Source: UBA1258 sp963643225 (GTDB taxonomy: Bacteria; Bacillota; Clostridia; Lachnospirales; Lachnospiraceae). From it: 64,000 bases of DNA. The DNA is taken from NCBI GenBank assembly GCA_963643225.1, contig CAVIIX010000004.1, positions 1 to 64,000 on the forward strand, read 5' to 3'. A program made the position numbers and the translations under genes. Of the stretch, positions 52,188 through 60,956 are shown piece by piece (positions within the stretch are counted from its first letter, which is position 1; each line of letters opens with the position of its first letter). The notes under the pieces were generated by a model that saw only the letters and a program-made list of their open reading frames with translations, did not search any database and had not been told where the DNA came from.

Positions 52188-54524
52188 ATGAAGAAGGAAA
52201 AAGCAAAGAAGCCGCCTATGAGCTTTACAAAGAAGCTTGTGCTGACGGTTTTGGGAATTTTATTAACGGCATTCATTATTTATCTTGCCTACTACTTCAT
52301 TCATTATCGCTGCTACAACAAATACAGGGATTTTGTAACGGATTATGAATATGAAGAGGGCAGTGCATTTTCTGCAATGCAGGAGAGTAAATCAAGCGTT
52401 AAGGGATTTTCTTTGGTGGCAGAAAATGATTATTTAAAGCTTTATACGGATACAGCTACCACTAACGTAGCAGTATACGACAAAAGAAACGGAAACATCA
52501 CCTATGCTTATCCTTTAAATGCGGATAATGATGAGGTGGCAAACGGCACTAACATTAACTACTTAAAATCAGCGGTTATTTTAGGCTATTACAACTCAGA
52601 CGTGACTCCGGGTGCAATGGATTCTTACAGCGGTTCCGTTAAAAACGGTAACTTCACTGTAGAAAGCATAGAGAACGGCGTGAGATTTGTATTCACAATC
52701 GGGGATACCAAGGAGGATGCAATTCATTTTGAGGTGCCGGTTGAATACAGACTTAATGAAGACGGCGTGGACGTGTCAGTACCGGTAAAGGGAATTAAAG
52801 AATATAACGGCTCTATTTACAGAATACAGCTGTGCAGAAATTTCGGCGCGGCCCGTTACGACGAAGAGGGTTATATTGTAGTGCCTAACGGTTCAGGTTC
52901 CATTATTAATTTTAACAATGGAAAGACAGCAGAGGCTCAGTATTCACAATACATTTACGACCTTGACCCCTTGGTAAGCAACTACACCTCCATCGAAAAT
53001 ACCGTAGGTGCAAAGCTTCCGATTGCTGCTTTATGCAGAAACAATTCAACCTTACTTATGAGTGTTGAAGAGGGCGCCTGTGTTTCCTATATTACGGCAG
53101 GCATTTCAAACGTATATAACGAATACAATTATACCTACGCATCCTTTGTAATCCGTAATGCAGATAATTTAAAGATGTTTGGTAATTCAACCTCCGACGT
53201 ATACGTGCTTGAAGAAAATCCTTACGACATTAACTGTACCGTTAAATATTCATTCTTAACGGAGGAATACACAGGATATTCGGGAGTTGCAGCCTATTAC
53301 AGAAACAGACTTATTTCTGAAGGCGCACTTACAAAGGCAGAAGAAGCTACAGACATTCCTTTCTATATGGATGTAATTACAGGCGTGCAGGAAACAGGAC
53401 ACATTTTAGGGGTTCAGTATTTACACACCTTTGCAATGACCACCTATGAAGAAGCAGGGGAAATGTCAGATGAATTAACAAAGCTTGGTGTAGAAAACCA
53501 GGTAATAAATTTACAAGGCTGGTTTAACAAGGGCTATTACAATTACGCTCCGAACACCATTAAGCTTGTTAACAAGGCAGGCTCAAAAAAGGAGCTTGAA
53601 GCCTTAAATGAAAAGCTTAACGAAAAGGGAGGTCGTCTCTATGCAGACGTTGCAATCCAGAAGGTGCCTTTTTCGGACAGCGGCTTTAATTACAGTGCTG
53701 AAGCTTCAAAATATTACACAGGTTATGCTGCAAGCTTTGGCGTTACAAACCCGACAACTTTACGTAACACTGCTAATCTTGGTTATATGGAAAGAAGATA
53801 CAATTTACTCTCTCCAAGATATTTATCAAGATATGTAGCTAAATTCAGCAAAAAGATTGAAGACTACGATATTGACGGTATTTCATTAAGAGATTTAGGA
53901 AACACACTTGCATCCGATAAGAGAAAGACCTTAATTATCGACAGAGAAAAGGCCTTAGACATCGTAGAAGGGCAGTTTGAGGTACTTAAAGCAACCGGCA
54001 AAAAACTAATGAATTCCGAAGCAAATGCTTATGCCTTTGCATATTCAGACGACATTATAAATGCCCCCTTATACGATAACAATTTTAAGATTATCGATGC
54101 ACAAATTCCTTTATATGCAATGATAATCCACGGCTATATCCCTTATTCATCTACCCTTTTAAATTATGATGATTCAATGGATATGACTCAGACAATATTA
54201 CAGCTTATAGAAAACGGCGCTTCTCCTCATTACGTATTTACCTACGATAAATCAAGCGAAATGAAGGACACAGGTCTTAATCATTATTACGCCACTACCT
54301 TTGATACCTGGAAGGATGAGGCGGCAGAGGTTTATGAAAGTGTCAACGAAGCACTTAAATATGTAAGCAATGCGGAAATAGTTGAACATAAGATTTACGA
54401 TAACGGTTTAAGATGCGTTAGCTACGATAACGGCGTAAAGATTTATGTAAACTATACTGAAAATGAATTGGATGCAGACGGCGTAGAGGTTTCTGCAAAA
54501 AGCTACAGATTGGAGGGTAAATAA
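52188..54524 (+). CDS. DUF5696 membrane-anchored protein, probable orphan glycoside hydrolase
   Basis: 778-residue protein. One helix at about 17-38 anchors it with the bulk outside. Residues 70-390 are beta-rich (LKLYTDTATTNVAVYDKRNG, EVPVEYRLNEDGVDVSVPV), like the N-terminal sandwich of GH31/36/101 enzymes. Residues about 400-711 read as a TIM barrel, with acidic candidates at strand ends: D563 in DIDGISLRDLG and E611 in MNSEANAYAF; HGYIPYSSTLLNYDD and HYVFTYDKSSEM follow. A beta C-terminal domain closes it. I place it in DUF5696 from memory. Hydrolase function is inference. It overlaps the next permease by one base. Confidence 0.7.
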   Translation: MKKEKAKKPPMSFTKKLVLTVLGILLTAFIIYLAYYFIHYRCYNKYRDFVTDYEYEEGSAFSAMQESKSSVKGFSLVAENDYLKLYTDTATTNVAVYDKRNGNITYAYPLNADNDEVANGTNINYLKSAVILGYYNSDVTPGAMDSYSGSVKNGNFTVESIENGVRFVFTIGDTKEDAIHFEVPVEYRLNEDGVDVSVPVKGIKEYNGSIYRIQLCRNFGAARYDEEGYIVVPNGSGSIINFNNGKTAEAQYSQYIYDLDPLVSNYTSIENTVGAKLPIAALCRNNSTLLMSVEEGACVSYITAGISNVYNEYNYTYASFVIRNADNLKMFGNSTSDVYVLEENPYDINCTVKYSFLTEEYTGYSGVAAYYRNRLISEGALTKAEEATDIPFYMDVITGVQETGHILGVQYLHTFAMTTYEEAGEMSDELTKLGVENQVINLQGWFNKGYYNYAPNTIKLVNKAGSKKELEALNEKLNEKGGRLYADVAIQKVPFSDSGFNYSAEASKYYTGYAASFGVTNPTTLRNTANLGYMERRYNLLSPRYLSRYVAKFSKKIEDYDIDGISLRDLGNTLASDKRKTLIIDREKALDIVEGQFEVLKATGKKLMNSEANAYAFAYSDDIINAPLYDNNFKIIDAQIPLYAMIIHGYIPYSSTLLNYDDSMDMTQTILQLIENGASPHYVFTYDKSSEMKDTGLNHYYATTFDTWKDEAAEVYESVNEALKYVSNAEIVEHKIYDNGLRCVSYDNGVKIYVNYTENELDADGVEVSAKSYRLEGK

Positions 54525-55447
54525 TGAAGAATAAGAAAAAACTTACCCTCTTGCAAAAAAGAAGCTTAACAGGATATTTATTTATCCTGCCCTGGCTCGT
54601 AGGATTTGCAATATTTTACGTACGAAGTCTGTTTCAGACGGCACAGTTTTCGTTTTCAAACCTAACGGTTAATCCGGGCGTAGGCGGCTACAGCCTTGAG
54701 GGTGTAGGCTTTGACAATTACGTATATGCCTTTACGGTACACGGTTCCTTTAAGCAGACCCTTGTATCCTCAATCAGCAATATGCTGATTGATGTACCCC
54801 TGATTATTTTCTTCAGTTTGTTTATGGCCATAATGCTCAATAAAAACTTTAAGGGAAGAGGCATTGTAAGAGCGATTTTCTTTTTACCCGTAATACTTAA
54901 TTCGGAAGCACTTACAGCAGCCATTTCTCTTAGTGAAACGATGATGAACGGCGGAGTAGCCAATCAGGCGGCTGAATTGACAGAAGGTGGAGCAGCCAAC
55001 ATTGCCTTTGACCTGGATGCACTGATTAACATGTTTGTTAATTTTGGTATTCCTGCCAGAATTTTGACCTATGTTATGACAGCAGCTGAGAGAATTACCG
55101 ACATTATCTCGGCTTCGGGTGTACAGATTATTATATTTATTGCGGCACTTCAGGCTATTCCTTCATCTATGTATGAAGTAGCAAAAATCGAAGGTGCAAC
55201 AGGCTATGAAACCTTTTGGAAGGTTACCTTCCCAATGGTAATGCCTCATATTATTACTAATGTGGTGTACACCATTGTAGATAACTTTGCTGTCAGTGAT
55301 GTAGTAGATCTTGCTTATGATACTGCATTTACTTCTTATAATTACGGTTTAAGCTCTGTATTCAGTATTGTGAGTACGCTTATTACCTGCATAATTTTGA
55401 TATTAATCGTACGTGCACTGCAAAAGCGTGCGTTCTATTACAACTAA
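54524..55447 (+). CDS. CUT1 sugar ABC permease, second pair, UgpA/MalF type
   Basis: 307-residue permease with six helices and the EAA loop YEVAKIEGATGYETFWKVT. A longer external loop (about residues 145-180, AELTEGGAANIAFDLD) separates helices 3 and 4. The start overlaps the DUF5696 stop (TAATG), coupling the two. It is the second MalF-type gene of the locus. Confidence 0.92.
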   Translation: MKNKKKLTLLQKRSLTGYLFILPWLVGFAIFYVRSLFQTAQFSFSNLTVNPGVGGYSLEGVGFDNYVYAFTVHGSFKQTLVSSISNMLIDVPLIIFFSLFMAIMLNKNFKGRGIVRAIFFLPVILNSEALTAAISLSETMMNGGVANQAAELTEGGAANIAFDLDALINMFVNFGIPARILTYVMTAAERITDIISASGVQIIIFIAALQAIPSSMYEVAKIEGATGYETFWKVTFPMVMPHIITNVVYTIVDNFAVSDVVDLAYDTAFTSYNYGLSSVFSIVSTLITCIILILIVRALQKRAFYYN

Positions 55448-55457
55448 GGAGGTTAAT

Positions 55458-56447
55458 ATGGCACAGGAAAATGTTATTAAGAAAAAAACCAAAAATTTAA
55501 AAGCTGTATTGTCCAATCCCGATGAACGTAATTCCTTATTTAACAATATCAAAAATTTTGCGGTAACCTTGTTAAGAGTACTGATTTTAGTAGGTGTAGG
55601 GTATGTAATAGTCTCTCCGGTAATCGGCATGCTGGTTAACTCCTTTGCCTCTACCGAGGACGTATACAATCCGCTTATGTTTTTATTTCCTGAACACCCT
55701 ACTTTGGAAAAGTACAAGCTTGTAATACTTAGAATGGATTACTGGAAAACAATTGGTAAAGACCTTCTTTATACCGGTGTACTGACACTTATGCAGTTAC
55801 TTGTATGCTCAATGGTAGGCTATGGCTTTGCAAGATTTAATTTTCCTTTTAAAAATCTTTTGTTTGCCTGTGTGGTAATAATGATTGTTATTCCGGCACA
55901 TACCATTATGCTTCCGGTATACATGACCTTTAAAAGCTTCGATCCCTTCGGCATTGTAACAGCCATAAAAGGCTCCGGTGGTCTTATGGGTACCACGGTT
56001 CCTATGTATCTTATGACAATTTTAGGCTGCGGTGTCAGAAGCGGACTGTATATCTACATTTTCAATCAGTTCTTCAGAGGACTTCCAAAAGAAATCGAGG
56101 AAGCGGCCTTTGTAGACGGAGCAGGTGTCTGGTATACATATTTTCGTATCATGTTAGTGAACGCCATGCCCGCGGTTATCACGGTTACGGTTTTCTCCCT
56201 TGTGTGGCAGTTCAATGATACTTTCTATTCGAAATTGTTCCTGATTAGCGAGGATGTGGTAATCAGTAAGAAGATATCGAGTTTGGCCAGTGTAATAGCC
56301 AACCAGGATAAGATTTTAAATGTTACCCTGCAGCAGCAATATACCAATGCAGGTATCATTCTTGTCATTCTTCCTATATTGATTTTGTATATCCTGCTTC
56401 AGAAGCAGTTTATAGAGGGCGTAGAGCGAAGCGGTATTGTAGGCTAG
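55458..56447 (+). CDS. CUT1 sugar ABC permease, second pair, UgpE/MalG type
   Basis: 329-residue partner permease; EAA loop EEAAFVDGAGVWYTYFRIM. The first in-frame codon at 55413 lies inside the upstream gene; AAGGAGG at 55446-55452 selects ATG 55458. The binding protein for this pair is probably the 487-residue lipoprotein at 58323. Confidence 0.92.
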   Translation: MAQENVIKKKTKNLKAVLSNPDERNSLFNNIKNFAVTLLRVLILVGVGYVIVSPVIGMLVNSFASTEDVYNPLMFLFPEHPTLEKYKLVILRMDYWKTIGKDLLYTGVLTLMQLLVCSMVGYGFARFNFPFKNLLFACVVIMIVIPAHTIMLPVYMTFKSFDPFGIVTAIKGSGGLMGTTVPMYLMTILGCGVRSGLYIYIFNQFFRGLPKEIEEAAFVDGAGVWYTYFRIMLVNAMPAVITVTVFSLVWQFNDTFYSKLFLISEDVVISKKISSLASVIANQDKILNVTLQQQYTNAGIILVILPILILYILLQKQFIEGVERSGIVG

Positions 56448-56487
56448 CTCTTCAGACACCAAGTTAATGATTCCTGGGAGGGAACAA

Positions 56488-56517
56488 ATGCTTTCAACAA
56501 TAAAAAAAGGAGGATGA
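56488..56517 (+). CDS. Possible 9-codon leader peptide
   Basis: ATG at 56488 follows GGGAGGG with five bases between and encodes MLSTIKKGG before TGA at 56515. Its last codons contain the ribosome site AAAGGAGG of the next gene, so translation of the leader would pass over and then free that site. It may be a coupling leader or chance. Confidence 0.3.
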   Translation: MLSTIKKGG

Positions 56518-56522
56518 AAAAG

Positions 56523-58307
56523 TTGAAAAAGCACAAATTACTTTCCTGCTTATTAGCAGGAGCCATGGTAATTTCCATGGCAGCTTGTGGCGAAGAAGCT
56601 CCCGCAAGCACACAAACAACTGTAGCTGAGCCTCAGACAGAAGTATCTGTTTATGACGATGCTGCAAGCATTACTTTTGCAGACGGTAACTTTGCTTTCT
56701 TAGGAAGCGATACTACTTACAACCCTGCTGCAAAAGAAACTATCTTTTCTTTGACAGATCGTAACGGTGAAAAGGCTGTTAAGATTGAGTCAGCAGATGC
56801 CGGTAAGCTTTATGCCGGTATCCAGATCGATGCATTGCTTGGTGACAAGCTTTCTGAGGTTAAGACAGTAGAATTCGTTATCGAATCTGAAGTAGGTGAT
56901 ACTTTCACAGCTGCTTCCGGTAACGTAGTATCTTATCTTGGTGAAGAGAATGTATTAAACTCTTCTGCATGGTCCATTTACCTTGAAAAGAATGCTGTTA
57001 AGAAGATTTCCTATGAATTCCCTGACACAGCAGTTGAAGGTAACGCATTAATACTTACACTAGAAGTAAATGCAGATTCCAATTCCTTTGATAAGGAGGT
57101 TCCTACAGCTTTATACCTTTACTCAATTTCCTTTAAGGATGCTTCAGGTAATGTGTTAGCTGTTGATACAACTGCTGAATACAAGACAGCATCAAATGAA
57201 GTAGACAGATCCAACTTATTAAACTGCACTTCCTATGTTAACTTTGCAGATTTTGCATGTACAGGTGATGCATGGGGTCAGAACGGTTTTGACATTCCTC
57301 AGGAAGTATTGGATGCTTTGGTACCCGGTACCACACTTGAAATCGAATTTGCTTCCGAAGACAACACTATGTGGTTAGTATTCCCTGATGCAACAATCGG
57401 CTGGAGCAGAGTCGCTCAGGGCGAAGCATACATTAACAATTCCGGTACAACCGCTCAGATTGATTACGAGCAGATCGCTGCAATTCTCGGCGAAGATAAG
57501 TCTGCCTGGGGTGCAAGATTACAGTGCGAAGCACAGACTGCCTGGGAAGTATTCTCAGTTAAGGTCGGTACAGTCGGCACACCCAAGGAATTTGCTAAGA
57601 CTGTAGAATTTGCAGACTTTGCATGCACAGGCGATGGCTGGGCACAGAACGGCTTTGATATGCCTCAGGAAATCATTGATGCTTTAGTACCCGGTACAGT
57701 AGTAGAAGTAACCTTTACAAGCGAAGATAACACAATGTGGCTTGTATTCCCCGGTGCCTCAATCGGCTGGAGCAGAATTGCTCAGGGCGAAGCTAAGATT
57801 ACAGACGGCAAGGCATATATTACATACGAACAGATAGCAGCTGTATTAGGCGAGGATAAGGCTAACTGGGGTACAACAATGCAGTGCGAAGCTCAGACTG
57901 CCTGGGAAGTATATTCAGTTTCCGTAGGTTCTTTAGAAAAAGCAGCTGAGGCTCCTCGTTTACACAAATTTGTAAACTTTGAGAACTTTGCATGCACAGG
58001 TGATGGCTGGGCACAGAACGGTTTTGAGATGCCCACGGAAATCCTCGATGCATTAGTACCCGGTTCAGCAGTAGAAGTTTCTTTTGCAAGTGAAGACGAT
58101 ACAATGTGGCTCGTATTCCCAGGTGCAACAATTGGCTGGAGCAGAATTGCTCAGGGCGAAGCAGTTATCAAGGATGGCAAGGCTTATATTACCTATGACC
58201 AGATAGCTGCTGTAGTAGGCGAAGATAAGGCTAATTGGGGTACAACAATGCAGTGTGAAGCTCAGACCGCTTGGGAAGTTTATTCCGTAAGAGTAGGTCA
58301 GCAGTGA
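56523..58307 (+). CDS. Surface lipoprotein with three tandem carbohydrate-binding-like repeats
   Basis: 594-residue lipoprotein (lipobox ISMAAC, C22). Residues about 40-215 form a beta-sandwich-like domain; residues 241-594 are three copies of a unit of about 112 residues spaced 122-123 apart, each with FACTGD-W-QNGF, TMWLVFP, IGWSR-AQGEA and QCEAQTAWEV. Conserved Trp residues suggest sugar binding. AAAGGAGG ends at 56513, touching an ATG at 56514; TTG at 56523, nine bases on, is better placed, so I use it. No enzyme motif is present. Between importer genes and a binding protein, it is probably a glycan-capturing surface protein. Confidence 0.8.
   Translation: MKKHKLLSCLLAGAMVISMAACGEEAPASTQTTVAEPQTEVSVYDDAASITFADGNFAFLGSDTTYNPAAKETIFSLTDRNGEKAVKIESADAGKLYAGIQIDALLGDKLSEVKTVEFVIESEVGDTFTAASGNVVSYLGEENVLNSSAWSIYLEKNAVKKISYEFPDTAVEGNALILTLEVNADSNSFDKEVPTALYLYSISFKDASGNVLAVDTTAEYKTASNEVDRSNLLNCTSYVNFADFACTGDAWGQNGFDIPQEVLDALVPGTTLEIEFASEDNTMWLVFPDATIGWSRVAQGEAYINNSGTTAQIDYEQIAAILGEDKSAWGARLQCEAQTAWEVFSVKVGTVGTPKEFAKTVEFADFACTGDGWAQNGFDMPQEIIDALVPGTVVEVTFTSEDNTMWLVFPGASIGWSRIAQGEAKITDGKAYITYEQIAAVLGEDKANWGTTMQCEAQTAWEVYSVSVGSLEKAAEAPRLHKFVNFENFACTGDGWAQNGFEMPTEILDALVPGSAVEVSFASEDDTMWLVFPGATIGWSRIAQGEAVIKDGKAYITYDQIAAVVGEDKANWGTTMQCEAQTAWEVYSVRVGQQ
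57243..58303 (+). repeat. Three tandem coding repeats, period 366-369 bases
   Basis: Matching points FACTGD start at 57243, 57609 and 57978. Units 2 and 3 are nearly identical in protein; unit 1 is more diverged. Confidence 0.9.
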
Positions 58308-58322
58308 TTGGAGGTTAAATAA

Positions 58323-59786
58323 ATGAAGAATTTAAAGAAATTCGTAGCTTTAGGTCTTGCTATGATGCTTGCTGTATCAACAGTAGGCTGTGGCGATTCT
58401 GCAAGCACGTCAGATAATGCAACAAAAACTTCTGAAAAAGGTAAAAGAGAATTTGTAATCGGTTCATGGTGGAGACAGTACTATGATTCAACCGATGAAA
58501 ACATGGAGGTGTGTTCTGACTGGGTAAATGCTCAGTTTGAAGATACGGACTCTGAAGCAGATATTGCGGAAAAGACTGTTAACCAGAAGGTTTCACAGGC
58601 TAAATGGGACAAAGTTACAATGCTTGAGGACAAATATAACTGTAGCTTTAAGTGGGTTAACTTAACCTATGCAGGTACACAGGAATCCATTAACACATCT
58701 ATTCTTGCAGGCTCACCTGACTGCGATATCTACATGGTAGATACCGGTATGGCAGTTCCTGCACAGGCTAACGGCTTACTTGTTGACTTAAAGACAATCC
58801 TTCCCGAGGATGACGACCTTTTCACAGACCAGACAGTATTCTCATATTTGGATCTTGGTGATGGCAAGGCTTGTATTCTCAAGGTACAGGGTGGTTTCAC
58901 AAACACATATCCTTTAGCCTTCAACAAGCAGATGCTTGAAGATGCAAAGCTTGAAGATCCCCGTGATCTTTATGAAAGAGGAGAATGGACCTGGGATAAG
59001 TTCATCGAATACTGCCAGGCTCTTACACAGGATACAGACGGCGACGGCCAGGTTGACCAGTACGGCTTCTGTGGTTATCAGTCAGAATTATTAAATGGTT
59101 TACTTATGTCCAACGGTAATGCTACCATCTGCGGTGGTACAGAATGTACTATCGGCGATACAAAGGTCGGCGAAGCATTACAGATGATGCAGGATATGTT
59201 TGTAAAATACAATGTTTGCTATCCTTATGACTTTTCAAGCGCCGGCGGTTCACCTTCAGACTCCATGAGAAATCAGTACAACGAAGGCAACATCGCTTTC
59301 TTCCCTTCAGCAGTTTGGATTCAGAATGCTAACGGCAACTATCCTGCAGGAGGCGAAGGCAATCTTACATGGGATACCTGCTATGTACAGTGGCCTATTG
59401 GCCCTTCCGGCTCCAAGGAAACAAACGTTGGTGTGAACGCAGCAGGCGGTAACTTCTTTGTAATCCCTTCAGGCGTAGAGAACCCTCAGGAAGTTTATTA
59501 CTTCTTATATGACCTTTATAACTGGTTTGAAGGTGACACCTCCTTCAGAGATGACCCTGCAACAGTTAACTGGTGGTACAACGAAACCGCAAAGGATGCT
59601 GAAATCAGAGATGCTAACTTCGAAGTTCAGAAGTGGTGCTTAGCAAGACCTAACTTTGAATTGTACGAATCAATCGGCGTTTCTGCTGATTATGAATCCT
59701 TAATCAGTGGCGAAATGACTCCTGCACAGTTCCAGGAGACCTACAAGCAGACCTTCCAGGATGCTTTAGATCAAATGTTTAAATAA
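58323..59786 (+). CDS. Sugar ABC transporter solute-binding lipoprotein
   Basis: 487-residue family 1 binding protein; lipobox STVGC (C23). The start of the mature domain REFVIGSWWRQYYDSTDEN is followed by DKVTMLEDKYNCSFKWVNL and AFFPSAVWIQNANG. Aromatic residues are frequent, as in oligosaccharide binders. It likely serves the permease pair at 54524-56447. A hairpin without T run follows it. Confidence 0.9.
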   Translation: MKNLKKFVALGLAMMLAVSTVGCGDSASTSDNATKTSEKGKREFVIGSWWRQYYDSTDENMEVCSDWVNAQFEDTDSEADIAEKTVNQKVSQAKWDKVTMLEDKYNCSFKWVNLTYAGTQESINTSILAGSPDCDIYMVDTGMAVPAQANGLLVDLKTILPEDDDLFTDQTVFSYLDLGDGKACILKVQGGFTNTYPLAFNKQMLEDAKLEDPRDLYERGEWTWDKFIEYCQALTQDTDGDGQVDQYGFCGYQSELLNGLLMSNGNATICGGTECTIGDTKVGEALQMMQDMFVKYNVCYPYDFSSAGGSPSDSMRNQYNEGNIAFFPSAVWIQNANGNYPAGGEGNLTWDTCYVQWPIGPSGSKETNVGVNAAGGNFFVIPSGVENPQEVYYFLYDLYNWFEGDTSFRDDPATVNWWYNETAKDAEIRDANFEVQKWCLARPNFELYESIGVSADYESLISGEMTPAQFQETYKQTFQDALDQMFK

Positions 59787-59801
59787 TAAGTAATATGTGA
59801 A

Positions 59802-59825
59802 CCGGTGCGACAAGTGCCGCACCGG
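59802..59825 (+). other. Intercistronic hairpin after the binding-protein gene
   Basis: Stem CCGGTGCG / CGCACCGG with an eight-base loop, followed by CTCCTTTG. Such stems after binding-protein genes protect the upstream message and reduce reading into downstream genes. Confidence 0.65.
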
Positions 59826-59850
59826 CTCCTTTGAAAGGAAACTATAAACT

Positions 59851-60876
59851 ATGAGCAAGGTAAAAATGTTAAACTGCCCTGCAGTACCTAACGTTCCCTG
59901 GCAGGAAAAACCTGAAGGCTTAAAGGGAGCACCTATTTGGAGATATTCTGAGAATCCAATTATCGGCCGCAATCCTGTAGAAGGTGTTGCCAGAATCTTT
60001 AACAGTGCAGTAATGCCTTTTGAAGACGGATTTATCGGAGTATTCAGAGGAGAGCAGACAAACGGTGTTCCTTATGTATATTTGGGACGTTCCAAGGATG
60101 CCATTCACTGGACGTTTGATAAGAATAAGGTGCCTTTTGTAAATGAAAATGGCGAACCTTTTATGCCTGTATATGCTTACGATCCAAGACTTGTAAAGGT
60201 AGAGGATACCTATTACATCATATGGTGCGGGGATTTTTACGGAGCAGCAATCGGAATTGCAAAGACAAAGGACTTTAAGACCTTTACTAGAATTGAAAAT
60301 CCTTTTATTCCTTTTAACAGAAATGCCGTTTTATTCCCTCGTAAGATTAATGGCAAATTTATGATGCTTTCCCGTCCTTCAGATTCAGGACATACACCCT
60401 TTGGTGATATTTTCTTAAGTGAAAGTCCCGATATGGAATATTGGGGACATCACAGGCACGTTATGGGACGTGGCTACGAATGGTGGGAATCAGTTAAGAT
60501 CGGTGGCGGCGCAGCTCCCATCGAGACCTCTGAAGGCTGGCTTTTATTCTATCATGGTGTGAGCGGCACCTGTAACGGCTTTGTTTATTCCATCGGTGGA
60601 GCAATTTTAGATATAGACAATCCTTCAATTGTTAAATACCGTTGCGAGAATTTCTTACTTACTCCGGAAGAGTGGTATGAGGAGAGAGGCTTCGTTCCAA
60701 ACGTATGCTTCCCCTGCGCTACCATTCACGATCCTGAATCTGGTAAGATTGCACTCTATTATGGCTGTGCAGACAGCTATGTAAGTCTTGCATTTACCGA
60801 AATTGACAGCATCGTTGACTACATTAAGGAACATTCCGTTGTAAGAAACGACGATACGGAAATCGGTATCAGATAA
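59851..60876 (+). CDS. GH130 beta-mannoside phosphorylase
   Basis: 341-residue intracellular phosphorylase of the five-bladed propeller family GH130, which splits beta-mannosides with phosphate to give mannose 1-phosphate. The opening RYSENPIIGRNPV and FNSAVMPFEDGFIGVFRGE are family hallmarks; YAYDPRLVKVEDTYYI contains the likely general acid D111. The size suggests the mannooligosaccharide-acting subgroup rather than the longer mannosyl-glucose enzymes, but subfamily is not certain. No signal peptide. Its product links directly to the isomerase domain at 63449. Confidence 0.9.
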   Translation: MSKVKMLNCPAVPNVPWQEKPEGLKGAPIWRYSENPIIGRNPVEGVARIFNSAVMPFEDGFIGVFRGEQTNGVPYVYLGRSKDAIHWTFDKNKVPFVNENGEPFMPVYAYDPRLVKVEDTYYIIWCGDFYGAAIGIAKTKDFKTFTRIENPFIPFNRNAVLFPRKINGKFMMLSRPSDSGHTPFGDIFLSESPDMEYWGHHRHVMGRGYEWWESVKIGGGAAPIETSEGWLLFYHGVSGTCNGFVYSIGGAILDIDNPSIVKYRCENFLLTPEEWYEERGFVPNVCFPCATIHDPESGKIALYYGCADSYVSLAFTEIDSIVDYIKEHSVVRNDDTEIGIR

Positions 60877-60887
60877 GCATGGGACAT

Positions 60888-60939
60888 TTATGTTGAGCTT
60901 AGGGGTCAAATGAAAATTTGACCCCGTTACTGAGCATAA
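60888..60939 (+). other. Perfect GAAA-capped hairpin between GH130 and the esterase
   Basis: Perfect 10-bp stem GGGGTCAAAT / ATTTGACCCC closed by a GAAA tetraloop at 60902-60925; outer TTATG / CATAA (60888, 60935) can also pair. No T run follows. Likely an RNA stability or translation element. Confidence 0.7.
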
Positions 60940-60956
60940 ATAGAGGAAATTTTAAT

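Noticed and set aside
57243..58303. Repeat block as a CRISPR or insertion element
   Set aside because: The period is 366-369 bases, in frame, and codes for protein repeats.
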